From positions 186,001 through 250,000 of the forward strand of contig QWII01000006.1 in the NCBI GenBank assembly GCA_021405325.1: a stretch of DNA of 64,000 nucleotides, read 5' to 3'. How positions within the stretch are numbered: the first letter of the stretch is position 1; each line of letters starts with the position of its first letter. Both the position numbers and the translations under genes were made by a program. This document shows, one piece after another, positions 1-8,251 of the stretch. This DNA is from Caldilinea sp. CFX5. GTDB lineage: Bacteria; Chloroflexota; Anaerolineae; Caldilineales; Caldilineaceae. The notes beneath the pieces are model-generated. The model saw nothing but the letters and a program-made list of their open reading frames with translations. It ran no database searches and was not told where the DNA came from.

Positions 1-243
1 CCGAAAGGTAAAGGCATAGGCGCCATCGGCTTTGGCTTGCCCATTGATCGGGTCGAGCAACCGGCCCTGATAGTGCAGCGCAGGCGTCGTCGCTACCGTT
101 TCCAGGCGCGGGCCGGTGGAGGGAACAAGGGAGGGCGCAGCCGCTGGAAAGGCATTCGCTGCCGGGGCAAACCAAATGACTGCCAGCGTGATCAAAACAC
201 CAATAAATATTCCGCTACTTTGTTTTATCATGCCATAGATCAT
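1..243 (-). CDS. N-terminus of a secreted protein, cut by the window edge
   Basis: The reading frame is open to the left edge, so only the first 81 codons are present. The first residues form a classic signal peptide: a short start with Lys, a hydrophobic stretch (IFIGVLITLAVIWF) and an AxA-type cleavage site (PAANA-F). After a Pro/Ser/Ala-rich linker comes LHYQGRLLDPINGQ...GAYAFTFR. This is the 'YQGRL..G.P..G.Y.f.F' module known from the N-termini of exported bacterial repeat and tail-fibre-like proteins. The ATG at 243 is preferred because GGGGAGAA at 251-258 lies 7 nt upstream; an in-frame ATG at 231 is the alternative. Export is well supported, but the function of the full protein cannot be judged. 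Confidence 0.75.
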   Translation of the reverse strand, partial: MIYGMIKQSSGIFIGVLITLAVIWFAPAANAFPAAAPSLVPSTGPRLETVATTPALHYQGRLLDPINGQAKADGAYAFTFR

Positions 244-615
244 GCGCGGCTTCTCCCCAATTTTGCAATCGGGCATTTGTCGTACTTATTGGGACAAGCT
301 GATTTCCTCACCCATGCCGCTAATGGATCATGCGTTATAGTTTTCCATTATCTGCTTTTATTCATTATTTATTGACATAGAAAAGACGACGTATACGCAG
401 GTTGTGTAAGTAGGGGTTGACTGATGGCATGATCTACAATCTGTTTTACAGTAGACGCAGGCTAGTGTGAAGGTTGTGAAGCGAAACTGGGGTAGTGACC
501 ACCCAGTTTCGTGTTGTTTCTCCTGGTGTACTTATTTAGCTCCTGGTTAGAGTTGGAAGGCGCGATCCTATCCATTGACACGCTTATTGGCGGCGAACCG
601 CAGGGAGGGCTGGTT
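244..615. other. Intergenic region between divergent genes
   Basis: About 370 nt between the divergently read secreted protein and the phosphotransferase gene. It is AT-rich around 340-380. TTGACA occurs at 372-377 and TACAAT at 435-440, but no -35/-10 pair with 16-18 nt spacing was found, so no promoter is called. An in-frame upstream extension of the next gene to 511 exists but is less likely than the GTG at 616. Confidence 0.4.
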
Positions 616-1767
616 GTGAAATTAGAGGTTGCACAGATCGCCGCATATCTCACCCAACGTTTCCAGACCGAGGTGAAGGTGCTGCGCTTACGAAACCCAA
701 ACGACGCCAGCGTCCCCCAGGCGCCATTGATGAATGGCGCTGCGCTGCTTAACGTTACCGAAGCGCCGGCGCTCAAGACCTTTGGCTATGGGGAGCCGAT
801 CCTGGTCGAATGTCTGATCAACGGCAAACCATCGCGCCTGGTGTTGCAGACGGCGGCGGCCAATTCCTTTGGTCATGATTGGCGCGCCGACCGCGCCGCC
901 GAAATATTGCTGAGTTATGACACTTACAACGCCCTGCCCCATCACACCCATGCGTTGGATATTGGTGTGATCACCAGCGATGACAAATTAGTTTCATTGG
1001 CGGAGGGTGATGAGTTTTTTGTCTTAACCGATTATGTCAACGGTGAACCGTATGCGCGCGATCTGCTGCGCCTGCGTGACACTGGCGAGGTAACCGGCGT
1101 CGATCTGCGCCGCGCCCGCCAACTCGCGCTCTATCTAGCGGAGATTCATGCCGTCAAACATGATGCGCCCTCACTCTATGCGCGCCGAATTCGGGATACG
1201 GTCGGGAGCGGTGAGGGCATCATGGGGCTGGCCGACAGCTATGCCGCCGACAACCCGTTGGTGGAGTGGTCGTGGTTGGAAGAATTTGAAAAGACTTGTG
1301 TTACCTGGCGCTGGCGCTTAAAACAAAAGAGCCACCGGCTGGCCCAGGTGCATGGCGATTTTCATCCCTATAATGTCTACTTTGAACGCAGCGGGGAGTT
1401 TCACGTCGTGGATCGGAGCCGGGGCGCCTGGGGTGAACCGGCGGATGATGTGGCCTGCATGGCGATCAACTATCTCTTTTTCTCCTTGCAGCGGAGTAGT
1501 TGGCTGACAGCCCCTTTTGCCCAGTTATGGAACATTTTCTGGAACACCTACCTGGCCGCCAGCAAAGACCATGAATTATTGACGGTTGTTCCGCCCTTCT
1601 TTGCCTGGCGCGCCCTTGTCCTGGCCAGCCCGACCTGGTACAACATCACCGACAGCGTGCGTTATGCCCTCCTAGGCGCCGCCCGCGCCATGCTCCAAGC
1701 CGAGATGTTCAACCCCGCCGACATGAACGCGTATTTGAGCGTTGGGGATGAGGTGATCACTGGTTAA
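616..1767 (+). CDS. Aminoglycoside-phosphotransferase (APH)-fold kinase
   Basis: A 383-residue protein of the APH/choline kinase-like superfamily, which transfers the ATP gamma-phosphate to small-molecule hydroxyls. The catalytic loop is clear at H246-G-D248-FHPYN, and the metal-binding Asp lies in VVDRS (D266), followed by GEPADDVA, the usual 'G.p..Dla' element. The GTG at 616 is chosen because GGGAGGG ends 6 nt upstream; an in-frame ATG at 511 would add 35 residues unlike the family. The substrate cannot be read from sequence. Members outside resistance cassettes often act on sugars, amino alcohols or metabolites, so resistance should not be assumed. The last codons lie inside a 33-bp inverted repeat shared with the end of pdxA. 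Confidence 0.75.
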   Translation: MKLEVAQIAAYLTQRFQTEVKVLRLRNPNDASVPQAPLMNGAALLNVTEAPALKTFGYGEPILVECLINGKPSRLVLQTAAANSFGHDWRADRAAEILLSYDTYNALPHHTHALDIGVITSDDKLVSLAEGDEFFVLTDYVNGEPYARDLLRLRDTGEVTGVDLRRARQLALYLAEIHAVKHDAPSLYARRIRDTVGSGEGIMGLADSYAADNPLVEWSWLEEFEKTCVTWRWRLKQKSHRLAQVHGDFHPYNVYFERSGEFHVVDRSRGAWGEPADDVACMAINYLFFSLQRSSWLTAPFAQLWNIFWNTYLAASKDHELLTVVPPFFAWRALVLASPTWYNITDSVRYALLGAARAMLQAEMFNPADMNAYLSVGDEVITG

Positions 1768-1839
1768 TTGGTTGCTTCGGTGATTTCGACTGAGCGCTCA
1801 CGCCGAAGTCGAAATCACCGAAGCAACCAATTAACCAGT
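1759..1839. terminator. Perfect 33-bp inverted repeat at the convergent gene ends
   Basis: Arms 1759-1791 and 1807-1839 are perfect reverse complements around a 15-nt loop. The left arm contains the last codons and stop of the APH-fold kinase gene and the right arm contains those of pdxA, so both proteins end in T-G from the same repeated sequence. It probably acts as a bidirectional terminator. No long T-run follows either arm. Confidence 0.75.
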
Positions 1840-2838
1840 AACCTGCGCCTGCACCATCTGTACTGCCACCTTGATCGCTTCCACCATGCTCTCTTCGCGC
1901 GCTTGGCCGGCGCCGGCGATGTCGAAGGCGGTGCCATGATCGACCGAGGTGCGGATGATGGGGAGGCCAATGCTGACGTTGACGCCGCTGTCAAAGGCGA
2001 GGAGCTTCATGGGGATGTGCCCCTGGTCATGGTACATGGCAACCACAATGTCGTACTCGCCTTTGACGGCGCGTAGAAAGACGGTGTCGGGCGGCTGCGG
2101 GTCGGTCACTTGCAAGCCGCGGGCGCGCGCCCGTTCGATGGCTGGTTGGATCTCCGTGGCTTCCTGGTCGCCAAACAAGCCGCCTTCGCTGGCGTGCGGG
2201 TTCAGACCGGCAACAGCAATGCGAGGCTGGGCAATGCCCAACGCCTGACAGGAACGCTGCGCCAGGTCGATGACCTCTTCCACCCGCTGGCTGGTGACGC
2301 GGCGGATCGCTTCGGCCAAGGCCACATGGGTGCTGACATGGACGACGCGCAGCTTTGGCCCGGTCAACAGCATGCTCACCTTTGTGGCGCCGGTGCGGTC
2401 GGCCAACAGCTCGGTGTGACCGGCGTAGTGATGGCCGGCCAGATTCATCGCTTCTTTGTTGAGCGGCGCTGTCACCACGGCGTCGGTCTCCCCGGCCATG
2501 GTCATGTCGCAGGCGCGCAAAACATATTCCACCGCGGCCTGTCCGGCCGCGGCGCTCACTTGCCCCGGCGTGATGGCAGCCGGGTCGGCATTCTGTAGAT
2601 CCAACAGCGTGATTACGCCGGCGCGATATTGCCCTTGCGCCGGCGTCGTAACAACATCAAAGCCCAAGTTAACGCCTTTGATCCAATCCAACGCACGTAC
2701 CAAAATACGTTGATCTCCTATCACCAATGGGCGACATAGATCATAGACGGCAGCATGATGTAAGGCTTTGACAATGACCTCCGGGCCAATCCCGGCCGGA
2801 TCGCCCAACGTGATGGCGAGTAAAGGACGGTTGTTCAT
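1831..2838 (-). CDS. pdxA: 4-hydroxythreonine-4-phosphate dehydrogenase (PdxA family)
   Basis: 335 residues, the normal PdxA length. PdxA oxidises 4-phosphohydroxy-L-threonine with NAD in pyridoxal phosphate synthesis; PdxA2 paralogues instead oxidise 4-phospho-D-threonate or erythronate. Seen here are the N-terminal GDPAGIGPE motif, the metal-binding H in HYAGHTELLADRTG, GLNPHASEGG, and YHDQGHIPMKLL with the second metal His. The ATG at 2838 has a GGATC-type ribosome site. No other pyridoxine gene is nearby and the region is rich in sugar-acid enzymes. No four-carbon acid kinase (DtnK/OtnK) is visible next to it, so PdxA versus PdxA2 stays open. Confidence 0.85.
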   Translation of the reverse strand: MNNRPLLAITLGDPAGIGPEVIVKALHHAAVYDLCRPLVIGDQRILVRALDWIKGVNLGFDVVTTPAQGQYRAGVITLLDLQNADPAAITPGQVSAAAGQAAVEYVLRACDMTMAGETDAVVTAPLNKEAMNLAGHHYAGHTELLADRTGATKVSMLLTGPKLRVVHVSTHVALAEAIRRVTSQRVEEVIDLAQRSCQALGIAQPRIAVAGLNPHASEGGLFGDQEATEIQPAIERARARGLQVTDPQPPDTVFLRAVKGEYDIVVAMYHDQGHIPMKLLAFDSGVNVSIGLPIIRTSVDHGTAFDIAGAGQAREESMVEAIKVAVQMVQAQVTG

Positions 2839-3063
2839 GGTTAATCGATCCTACAAGTAAGGGGGGTATTTCAACTTTGGGCAATTTCCGAACGGCAAGC
2901 GTTAGCGCCCCGGTTGCAGATCAAACGCGCCCTCAACCTTGAAATACACCCTCAAGTACGATAACTTTTGACAGAAGCGCAAGCGACGCCGATAATAGAA
3001 AGCCAAATAACAATTTTTTTTACAACTTTTGGTTAATTCTTTGTAGGCGCCTAGCAGGCAACC

Positions 3064-3101
3064 ACCCTTGCGGTTGCCACGGTCAGGACGACCGCAAGGG
3101 T
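3064..3101. repeat. Short hairpin of the ACCGCAAGGGTGCG family
   Basis: Perfect 11-bp arms at 3064-3074 and 3091-3101. The right arm and its continuation (accgcaagggtgcgccc) match the arm of the longer hairpin at 6701-6770. It lies in the 260-nt gap upstream of the exonuclease gene; nothing else is recognised in that gap. Confidence 0.6.
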
Positions 3102-3135
3102 GCGCCCTTACAGATCCCCTCAGGAAAGGGGAAGG

Positions 3136-3732
3136 ATGTCAGAGCAGCAAAGCGAATTGATTGAAACACGCAAACAGGCGGTTGTGTCGGCTCGTCAACG
3201 GTTGGCCGCACAGCCGATCTTTCTCGATACAGAAACAACCGGTGTTCGTTCCACCGCCGAAATCATTGAGATCTCGCTCATTGACCATACGGGTGAAATC
3301 CTGCTGGATTCACTTGTCCGTCCGCGCCAGCCGATCCCGTCGGCGGCCACGCTGGTGCATGGGATTAATGACGCAATGGTCGCGACAGCGCCAACCTGGC
3401 CCGAACTCTGGCCCTTGGTGCAAGCCCTCCTGGCAGAACGGACTGTTGGCATCTACAATGTCGACTTCGACCTGCGCCTGCTCAAGCAGACCCATCAACA
3501 ATATAGTCTGCTCTGGCCCGACCCCACCTTTGCCCCCTTCTGCATCATGCAGATTTACGCCCAGTTCTATGGCGAGTGGGACATCCATCGCAACACCTGG
3601 CGTTGGCAGAGCCTGGAAAAAGCCGGCAGCCGCTTCAAAATCCCCCTGCGCAACAGCCACCGCGCCAAAGATGATGCGCTCCTGGCGCGGGCAGTGTTGC
3701 ATGAGATTGCGAAGGTAGAGTTGGGTGGATAG
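3136..3732 (+). CDS. DEDDh-family 3'-5' exonuclease (DNA polymerase III epsilon-like)
   Basis: 198 residues from the ATG at 3136, with AAAGGGGAAGG immediately upstream; an in-frame start at 3100 is less likely. Motif Exo I is FLDTETTG (D31, E33), Exo II is IYNVDFDLRLL, and Exo III is SHRAKDDALLAR (H175 with D179/D180). This completes the DEDDh metal site that removes nucleotides from 3' ends. The protein is a stand-alone nuclease domain of RNase T/DnaQ size. It is more likely a repair or processing exonuclease than the proofreading subunit, though that cannot be settled here. The gene end lies in the arm of an inverted repeat. Confidence 0.85.
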   Translation: MSEQQSELIETRKQAVVSARQRLAAQPIFLDTETTGVRSTAEIIEISLIDHTGEILLDSLVRPRQPIPSAATLVHGINDAMVATAPTWPELWPLVQALLAERTVGIYNVDFDLRLLKQTHQQYSLLWPDPTFAPFCIMQIYAQFYGEWDIHRNTWRWQSLEKAGSRFKIPLRNSHRAKDDALLARAVLHEIAKVELGG

Positions 3733-3796
3733 CTGGTTTGTCGATTTCACGCCCAGGGGGCGCCCGCTCGACCAACAAACCAGCTATCCACCCAAC
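3720..3796. terminator. 22-bp perfect inverted repeat at the exonuclease gene end
   Basis: Arms 3720-3741 and 3775-3796 are perfect complements around a 33-nt loop. The left arm contains the last codons and the TAG of the exonuclease gene. The right arm ends 17 nt before the stop of the convergent gene. Probable bidirectional terminator. Confidence 0.7.
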
Positions 3797-3813
3797 TTAC
3801 CTTTCTAACGTCC

Positions 3814-5127
3814 TTACCCTTCTAATGTCCATGGACAGCGCATATTCCCATGTGCATCAAATTGCAGTGGCGTCTCCTCTTTGATGGTCAAGCGAGGGTG
3901 AGCTTCCACATCCTTGCGCAGGTTGGGGCTGACCCAGATGTGGTCGAGGGTCAGCGTATCCTGAATGAAGACCATGCGCGCATCGGCCCACGGGCGGGCG
4001 CAACCGCGCAGGGCGACCTGGAGCGCGGCGCGGTCATCGGGCATGGTCAGGGGGAGACTGGTGCGATACATGCCAAAGATGCCGGAGGTGATGGTGTTGG
4101 TGTAGGTGGCGATCCAGTCGATCTTCTTGAAGACACGCGCTGTGGTCACATTGGCTAACCCCATGCCGCAGGCGTTGCCGTGGGTCTCTTCGGTCAAGTC
4201 CAGCACTGTAATCACCGCAATATCGACATTGCCAAAAGCTTCGGGCTGGCGCGGGATCAGCAAGCGGCTGATGATGTTGGTGTCCATCCCGGTGCCGCTA
4301 ATATTCTTGCCCAGATTGCGCACCACCAGCACATCGATCTCCGGAAAAGGCAGGCTCGCCATGAGTGATTTGGCCTCTTCCAGTAACTTTACCTCCGGCT
4401 CTAACCCGACCTTGTCGGCAGTCAAGCCTTCGATTTTGGCGGTGCCGTCGTAGGCATTTTCTACCACGGCCAGGGCGCCGACAAAGTTGGTGTTCTTTTC
4501 ATAGAGACGCGCCGCCGGGGCCAGATATTTCTGGAAGTTGGCGCCGCCGCCGCCGTGCATAATCGCCGCGCCATGTTGTTTACCCCAACCGATGACACAC
4601 ATCTTGGAAGGACCGCTCTCCAGGTGGCTGCGGAAGTCGGTGTGCGGCTTGACGCGGCTGACCAACATACAGTGGTCCGCCGCGGCTGAAACCAGATCCT
4701 GGAAGAGGGGCGGGCCATCGGGAATGCGCCCAATCTCCTTGACCTCCATCGTGGCGCGGATTTCGGCGTTGACGCTCTTTTCAGTGACGCCCAGTTCGGC
4801 CAGCATGGTCTTCTGACCCTCGGCGGTGGCGCCGCCGTGGCTACCCATGGCCGGCAGGACAAAGGGCTTCAACCCCGCTTCCCGTAAGCCTTCAATGGTC
4901 GCTTTGACAATCTGCGGCAAGTTGGCAATGCCCCGGCTGCCGACGCCGACGGCCACGGTCGCGCCCGGTTTCATGCGCGCCAGCAAGCCGCCTTCTTTGA
5001 GTGCGCGTTTGGCCGCTGCTCCCACATCACCCACATCGGGCGCGTGGAAGGTCTGTTTCACTGACAGGAGAGAACTGGGGAGATCTGCCGGAAAATCGAG
5101 TTGTTGAATCTGTTCGAGCAATTTCAT
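3814..5127 (-). CDS. LarA-like (nickel-pincer racemase family) protein
   Basis: 437 residues. LarA enzymes racemise or epimerise 2-hydroxy acids with a nickel-pincer nucleotide bound to Lys. Family-like segments are VGVGSRGIANLP, LPAMGSHGGATAEGQ, and SRVKPHTDFRSHLESGPSKM...GKQHGA, which carry candidate His ligands and a candidate Lys. The C-terminal part (EIDVLVVRNLGKNISGTGMD) differs from lactate racemase itself, suggesting another 2-hydroxy-acid substrate. LarB, LarC and LarE, which build the cofactor, are not in this window. The start ATG at 5127 has AAAGGTGAT upstream. Family assignment is moderately firm; the substrate is unknown. Confidence 0.6.
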   Translation of the reverse strand: MKLLEQIQQLDFPADLPSSLLSVKQTFHAPDVGDVGAAAKRALKEGGLLARMKPGATVAVGVGSRGIANLPQIVKATIEGLREAGLKPFVLPAMGSHGGATAEGQKTMLAELGVTEKSVNAEIRATMEVKEIGRIPDGPPLFQDLVSAAADHCMLVSRVKPHTDFRSHLESGPSKMCVIGWGKQHGAAIMHGGGGANFQKYLAPAARLYEKNTNFVGALAVVENAYDGTAKIEGLTADKVGLEPEVKLLEEAKSLMASLPFPEIDVLVVRNLGKNISGTGMDTNIISRLLIPRQPEAFGNVDIAVITVLDLTEETHGNACGMGLANVTTARVFKKIDWIATYTNTITSGIFGMYRTSLPLTMPDDRAALQVALRGCARPWADARMVFIQDTLTLDHIWVSPNLRKDVEAHPRLTIKEETPLQFDAHGNMRCPWTLEG

Positions 5128-5169
5128 GAGCGTTTATCACCTTTCTTGGTTGGCACAGGTCGGCGTTGC

Positions 5170-5243
5170 TGGTTCCTGGTGGATAGCACAAACCAGGTTT
5201 CTACCAGAAACCCGGTTTGTCACTGACGATCCACCAGGAACCA
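5170..5243. repeat. Nested hairpin upstream of the larA-like gene
   Basis: Outer arms of 15 bp (5170-5184 and 5229-5243) enclose an inner pair, acaaacc and ggtttgt (5188-5194 and 5214-5220). It lies 5' of the larA-like gene and 3' of the flavoenzyme gene. Confidence 0.6.
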
Positions 5244-5316
5244 TTCACAATTGGCAGTAAGTATACACAAAAAGCGGATGAATGAGAAGCAGCAAAAAGG
5301 AATGCACAATTTGGTC

Positions 5317-5373
5317 AGGACTTACGCAAGACGCCGGGAACCCTCTGGGTGCCCGGCGTCTTGCGTAAGTCCT
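5317..5373. terminator. 22-bp perfect inverted repeat after the flavoenzyme gene
   Basis: Arms 5317-5338 and 5352-5373 are perfect complements with a 13-nt loop. It lies 21 nt beyond the stop of the minus-strand FAD enzyme gene, so it probably terminates that transcript. Confidence 0.65.
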
Positions 5374-5394
5374 ATTGGTGACAATCAATCGCGA

Positions 5395-6678
5395 TTAACC
5401 CACCCAATCCCAGAAGCGATACCACCACTCGGCCAGGGGCAAGAACCAAGGGCGGCCATCATACAGCCCCAAGGGCGCGCCGGGGAAGGGGATCTCGGCA
5501 AAGGGATTGTCCACGACGGCGCCGCCCATGGTCGCCGCTACTTTGTCACCCAGATAGGTAGCCATCGCCACACCATGACCGGCATAGCCAATCGCGTAAT
5601 AGAGACCATCAATTTGCCCCGCGTGAGGCATCCGGTCAAAGGGGACATCGACCGTGCCGCCCCAGACATAGTCGATCGCAACATTGTGCAACTGCGGGAA
5701 GACCGCCACCAGCCCGCACCGGGTAATTTCGACGCTGGCGCGCACGCGCGCCGGCGTTTCCGGGTAGAAGGCGGCGCGCCCGCCAAAGAGCAGTCGCCGG
5801 TCCGGCGTGAGGCGGAAGTAGGAGAGGAAGTTCTTGGCATCAAACATCATCCGGTTGTGCGGGCTAAGTTCCTGGGCCAGCGCAACCGGCAGCGGCTCGG
5901 TCACAATGATATAGGAGCCGACCGGAAAGATTTTGCGCTGTAGGGCCGGCGTGGCCCGCCCGGTGTAGCCGCCGGTGGCGACAAAGAGCTGTGTTGCCGC
6001 GAGTTCGCCGCGTTCGGTCACAACCCGGTAGGTTGCGCCCTCCCGCCCAATTTGCTGAACCGGGGCATGATCATAGAGGACGGCGCCGGCTTGTTGGGCC
6101 GCCCGCGCCAGCCCGGCTACGTAGCGCGCCGGGTTGACCCCTGCGCTCAGTTCATCGACCAGTCCGCCCTGATAGAGGGTGGCGCCAATTTCACTTGACA
6201 GCGCCGGTTTCTCAATCAGGCGCAGCGGATGGTTAAATTCCTTGGCCGACAAAGCGGCAAGGTGGGCAAAGTGGCGGAAATGGCTAGGCTTGCAGGCCAG
6301 TTCCAAATGGCCGCAGCGGGCAAAGTCACAGTCGATCTGCGCTTCGTGGATCAGTTGTTCTATGAAGTCAATGGCGGCTAATGAGGCATTAAACATGCGC
6401 CGGGCGCGCTCACGACCATAGCGCGCCAACAGCACATCCACCCCCAACCGCAACCCGGTCAGCACCATGCCGCCGTTGCGTGAACTCGCGCCCCAGCCGA
6501 TTGTCTGTGCTTCAAGTAGCGCAACGTTGGCCCCTTGGCGCGCCAGGGTGCGCGCCGCACTCAACCCGGTGATGCCGCCGCCGATCACAGCGACATCGAC
6601 TTGCCCGCTGGGTGGTTCGCCTGCGGTAGCCGGCATGTTGACTGTTTCTTGCCAAAAAACACGCGCTTGCGTAGCCAT
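5395..6678 (-). CDS. FAD-dependent amino-acid/amine oxidoreductase (DAO family)
   Basis: 427 residues from the ATG at 6678, preceded by GGTGAGG; a TTG one codon earlier is less likely. The N-terminal dinucleotide fold is DVAVIGGGITGLSAARTLARQG followed by LLEAQTIGWGASSRNGG, the pattern of PuuB-type glutamylpolyamine oxidases and related DAO enzymes. A C-terminal YYAIGYAGHGVAMATYLGDKVA closes the FAD site. Such enzymes oxidise the C-N bond of amino acids or polyamines. No polyamine gene flanks it, so the substrate is open. Confidence 0.8.
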   Translation of the reverse strand: MATQARVFWQETVNMPATAGEPPSGQVDVAVIGGGITGLSAARTLARQGANVALLEAQTIGWGASSRNGGMVLTGLRLGVDVLLARYGRERARRMFNASLAAIDFIEQLIHEAQIDCDFARCGHLELACKPSHFRHFAHLAALSAKEFNHPLRLIEKPALSSEIGATLYQGGLVDELSAGVNPARYVAGLARAAQQAGAVLYDHAPVQQIGREGATYRVVTERGELAATQLFVATGGYTGRATPALQRKIFPVGSYIIVTEPLPVALAQELSPHNRMMFDAKNFLSYFRLTPDRRLLFGGRAAFYPETPARVRASVEITRCGLVAVFPQLHNVAIDYVWGGTVDVPFDRMPHAGQIDGLYYAIGYAGHGVAMATYLGDKVAATMGGAVVDNPFAEIPFPGAPLGLYDGRPWFLPLAEWWYRFWDWVG

Positions 6679-6700
6679 CAAACCTCACCATTCGTTCTTT

Positions 6701-6770
6701 CGGTAGGGGCGCACCCTTGCGGTCGCCCCGCGCTTCGGTAGAGGGCGACCGCAAGGGTGCGCCCCTACCG
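6701..6770. repeat. 28-bp perfect inverted repeat
   Basis: Arms 6701-6728 and 6743-6770 are perfect complements around a 14-nt loop. The outer half of each arm (gcacccttgcggt / accgcaagggtgc) recurs in the hairpin at 3064-3101. It sits just upstream of the flavoenzyme gene, so it is not a terminator for that gene. Confidence 0.75.
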
Positions 6771-6976
6771 GCTGATTGCCGGTTTATTTACCGAACATTT
6801 ATTGGTCTTCCCCGGCGCCTTGAAGACTAAAGCCTCTACGACCGATCAAGCGCTATACAAGAGCGGAGCATCGATCACAGCGCAACTTCCCTTTCTCTAT
6901 CAATGGTTACAGAAATTAGTAGATAAATTGCGCCAACTTTTAGAAAGATCCGCTACATTTCGCCCATCGGCCACGC

Positions 6977-6982
6977 TACAAT
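6977..6982 (+). promoter_or_regulatory. Possible -10 box for the 50-residue peptide gene
   Basis: TACAAT at 6977-6982 lies about 98 nt upstream of the peptide start. The matching -35 position reads TACATT-like sequence, so the promoter is weak or activator-dependent. The 310 nt from 6771 to 7080 hold no other convincing feature. Confidence 0.35.
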
Positions 6983-7080
6983 AGGGCCATACAAGCGAAC
7001 ACAAACGAGCGAAAATACAAAACGCTCAATCGCTAAAACAAGTCAACGGCTCGCACACATTCACAAGAAAGGCTCCAATC

Positions 7081-7233
7081 ATGTTGAACAAGAACGACTT
7101 CGCCCTGGAACAACTGGAAGAACGTCTGGAAACGTTGTGGATCTATGTCCCCTACTGGGCGACTTGCAGCAAGCGGGTTTGGTTTGTCACCATCTACTAC
7201 CCGTGCATCAAGTGGCGCTGGATTTGGGTCTAG
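7081..7233 (+). CDS. 50-residue aromatic-rich peptide, possible RiPP-type precursor
   Basis: The ATG at 7081 follows AAGAAAGG with 8-nt spacing, and a strong hairpin terminator lies 25 nt after the stop. Together these support a real short gene. The first 20 residues are polar and helical (FALEQLEERLE). The rest is strikingly aromatic: six Trp, four Tyr and two Phe in total, two Cys (C29, C42), and a W-x-W-x-W run near the C-terminus (WRWIW). A charged helical leader with a distinct tail resembles precursors of modified peptides, but no modifying enzyme is adjacent. A small membrane-active or toxin peptide is the main alternative. No family is recognised. Confidence 0.55.
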   Translation: MLNKNDFALEQLEERLETLWIYVPYWATCSKRVWFVTIYYPCIKWRWIWV

Positions 7234-7258
7234 TTCCGTCATAGCACGACAACTGAAT

Positions 7259-7307
7259 AACAAAGCAGGGGCGGTGAGCGGTCGTAGCTTACCGCCCCTG
7301 CTTTGTT
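7259..7307. terminator. 17-bp hairpin terminator after the peptide gene
   Basis: Arms 7259-7275 and 7291-7307 are perfect complements around a 15-nt loop. The hairpin lies between the stop of the 50-residue peptide gene and the convergent MBL-fold gene, so it can serve both. Confidence 0.8.
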
Positions 7308-7316
7308 GTTTCATAG

Positions 7317-8159
7317 CTACCGGCAACATTCAACCTGTTCGCCGCACCGGAGAATACGGTAGGGCTGTTGCACTGCTTCGGCCTGTTGGATAAATTCAGC
7401 GGGTGTTACGGTGTTAAATGCAAACATTTCATAATGACAGGGAATCACCAGCTTTGCGCCGATGGCTTTGCCCAACTGCGCCGCCTCAGCGCCGGAAAGA
7501 TTGCCTGCTACCCCCCGCTTTGGGTCGCGACCATTGATCGGCAACAGAGCTAGATCGATTCGCCAACGGCGTAACGTCTCTACCATGCCATCGTATAGAA
7601 TTGTGTCGCCGCTATGATAGATTGTCCACGGCCCTACCTCAACAATCAGTCCAATGAACTTATGACGCCCTTGTTCATCCTGCTCCATCTGCTCATGGGC
7701 GGCGGGGACAGCGTGAAAGGTGAAGGCGCCGACCCTGATCGGTTGAGCGAGCGTGATGGCGGTCAGCCGTTCCGGCGCCACCTGTAAGCGATCGGCGGCA
7801 AAGGCCCGGTTGGCGGCGGAAACAATAATTTGTAGATTGGGATTAACTTGCAGCAATGGCCCTAGCGTCTCGCCATCCAGATGATCGGTGTGGTTATGGC
7901 TGGCGGTGACGACATCAATAAAGTTGAGTCGTTCCGGGGCAATGACTAGCTCCGTCATGCGCACATGGGGCTTGGCCGTATTGGCATATTTTTTCGTCAA
8001 CGAGTCGGAGAGATAAGGGTCAAGCAAAAGGTGTTGACCCTGCCACTGCACCAGATAACCGCTCTGTCCCAACCACCAAAGGTGCAAGGTATCTGGCGCT
8101 GATTTGGCGGTGTGGATGTCCTGTAGCAGACTGTTGTCTTTCTGTAAAGGTTGAATCAT
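7317..8159 (-). CDS. MBL-fold metal-dependent hydrolase (UlaG-like)
   Basis: 280 residues of the metallo-beta-lactamase fold. The metal motif appears as ASHNHTDHLDG, followed by PAAHEQM, YHSGDTILYDGM and IPCHYEMF, which supply the further His/Asp ligands. The N-terminal WWLGQSGYLVQWQGQHLLLDPYLSD matches UlaG-like proteins (L-ascorbate-6-phosphate lactonase and relatives). No ascorbate pathway gene is adjacent, so only a hydrolase or lactonase role is proposed. The start at 8159 follows an AGGA ribosome site. Confidence 0.8.
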   Translation of the reverse strand: MIQPLQKDNSLLQDIHTAKSAPDTLHLWWLGQSGYLVQWQGQHLLLDPYLSDSLTKKYANTAKPHVRMTELVIAPERLNFIDVVTASHNHTDHLDGETLGPLLQVNPNLQIIVSAANRAFAADRLQVAPERLTAITLAQPIRVGAFTFHAVPAAHEQMEQDEQGRHKFIGLIVEVGPWTIYHSGDTILYDGMVETLRRWRIDLALLPINGRDPKRGVAGNLSGAEAAQLGKAIGAKLVIPCHYEMFAFNTVTPAEFIQQAEAVQQPYRILRCGEQVECCR

Positions 8160-8251
8160 TTCAGCATATCCTGCTTGATTTGTAACTGTCTAATGAAGCT
8201 TCTCCTCATCCTTTGCGCCCAGGGATCCCGCCCAGGAACCGATGAGGTACA

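Noticed and set aside
37..375. 112-codon plus-strand frame over the first bases
   Set aside because: It is the complement of the signal-peptide gene at 1-243, has no ribosome site and no family resemblance.
6757..6984. 75-codon plus-strand frame
   Set aside because: It starts inside a hairpin arm, lacks a ribosome site and covers the putative -10 box of the peptide gene; composition does not look coding.
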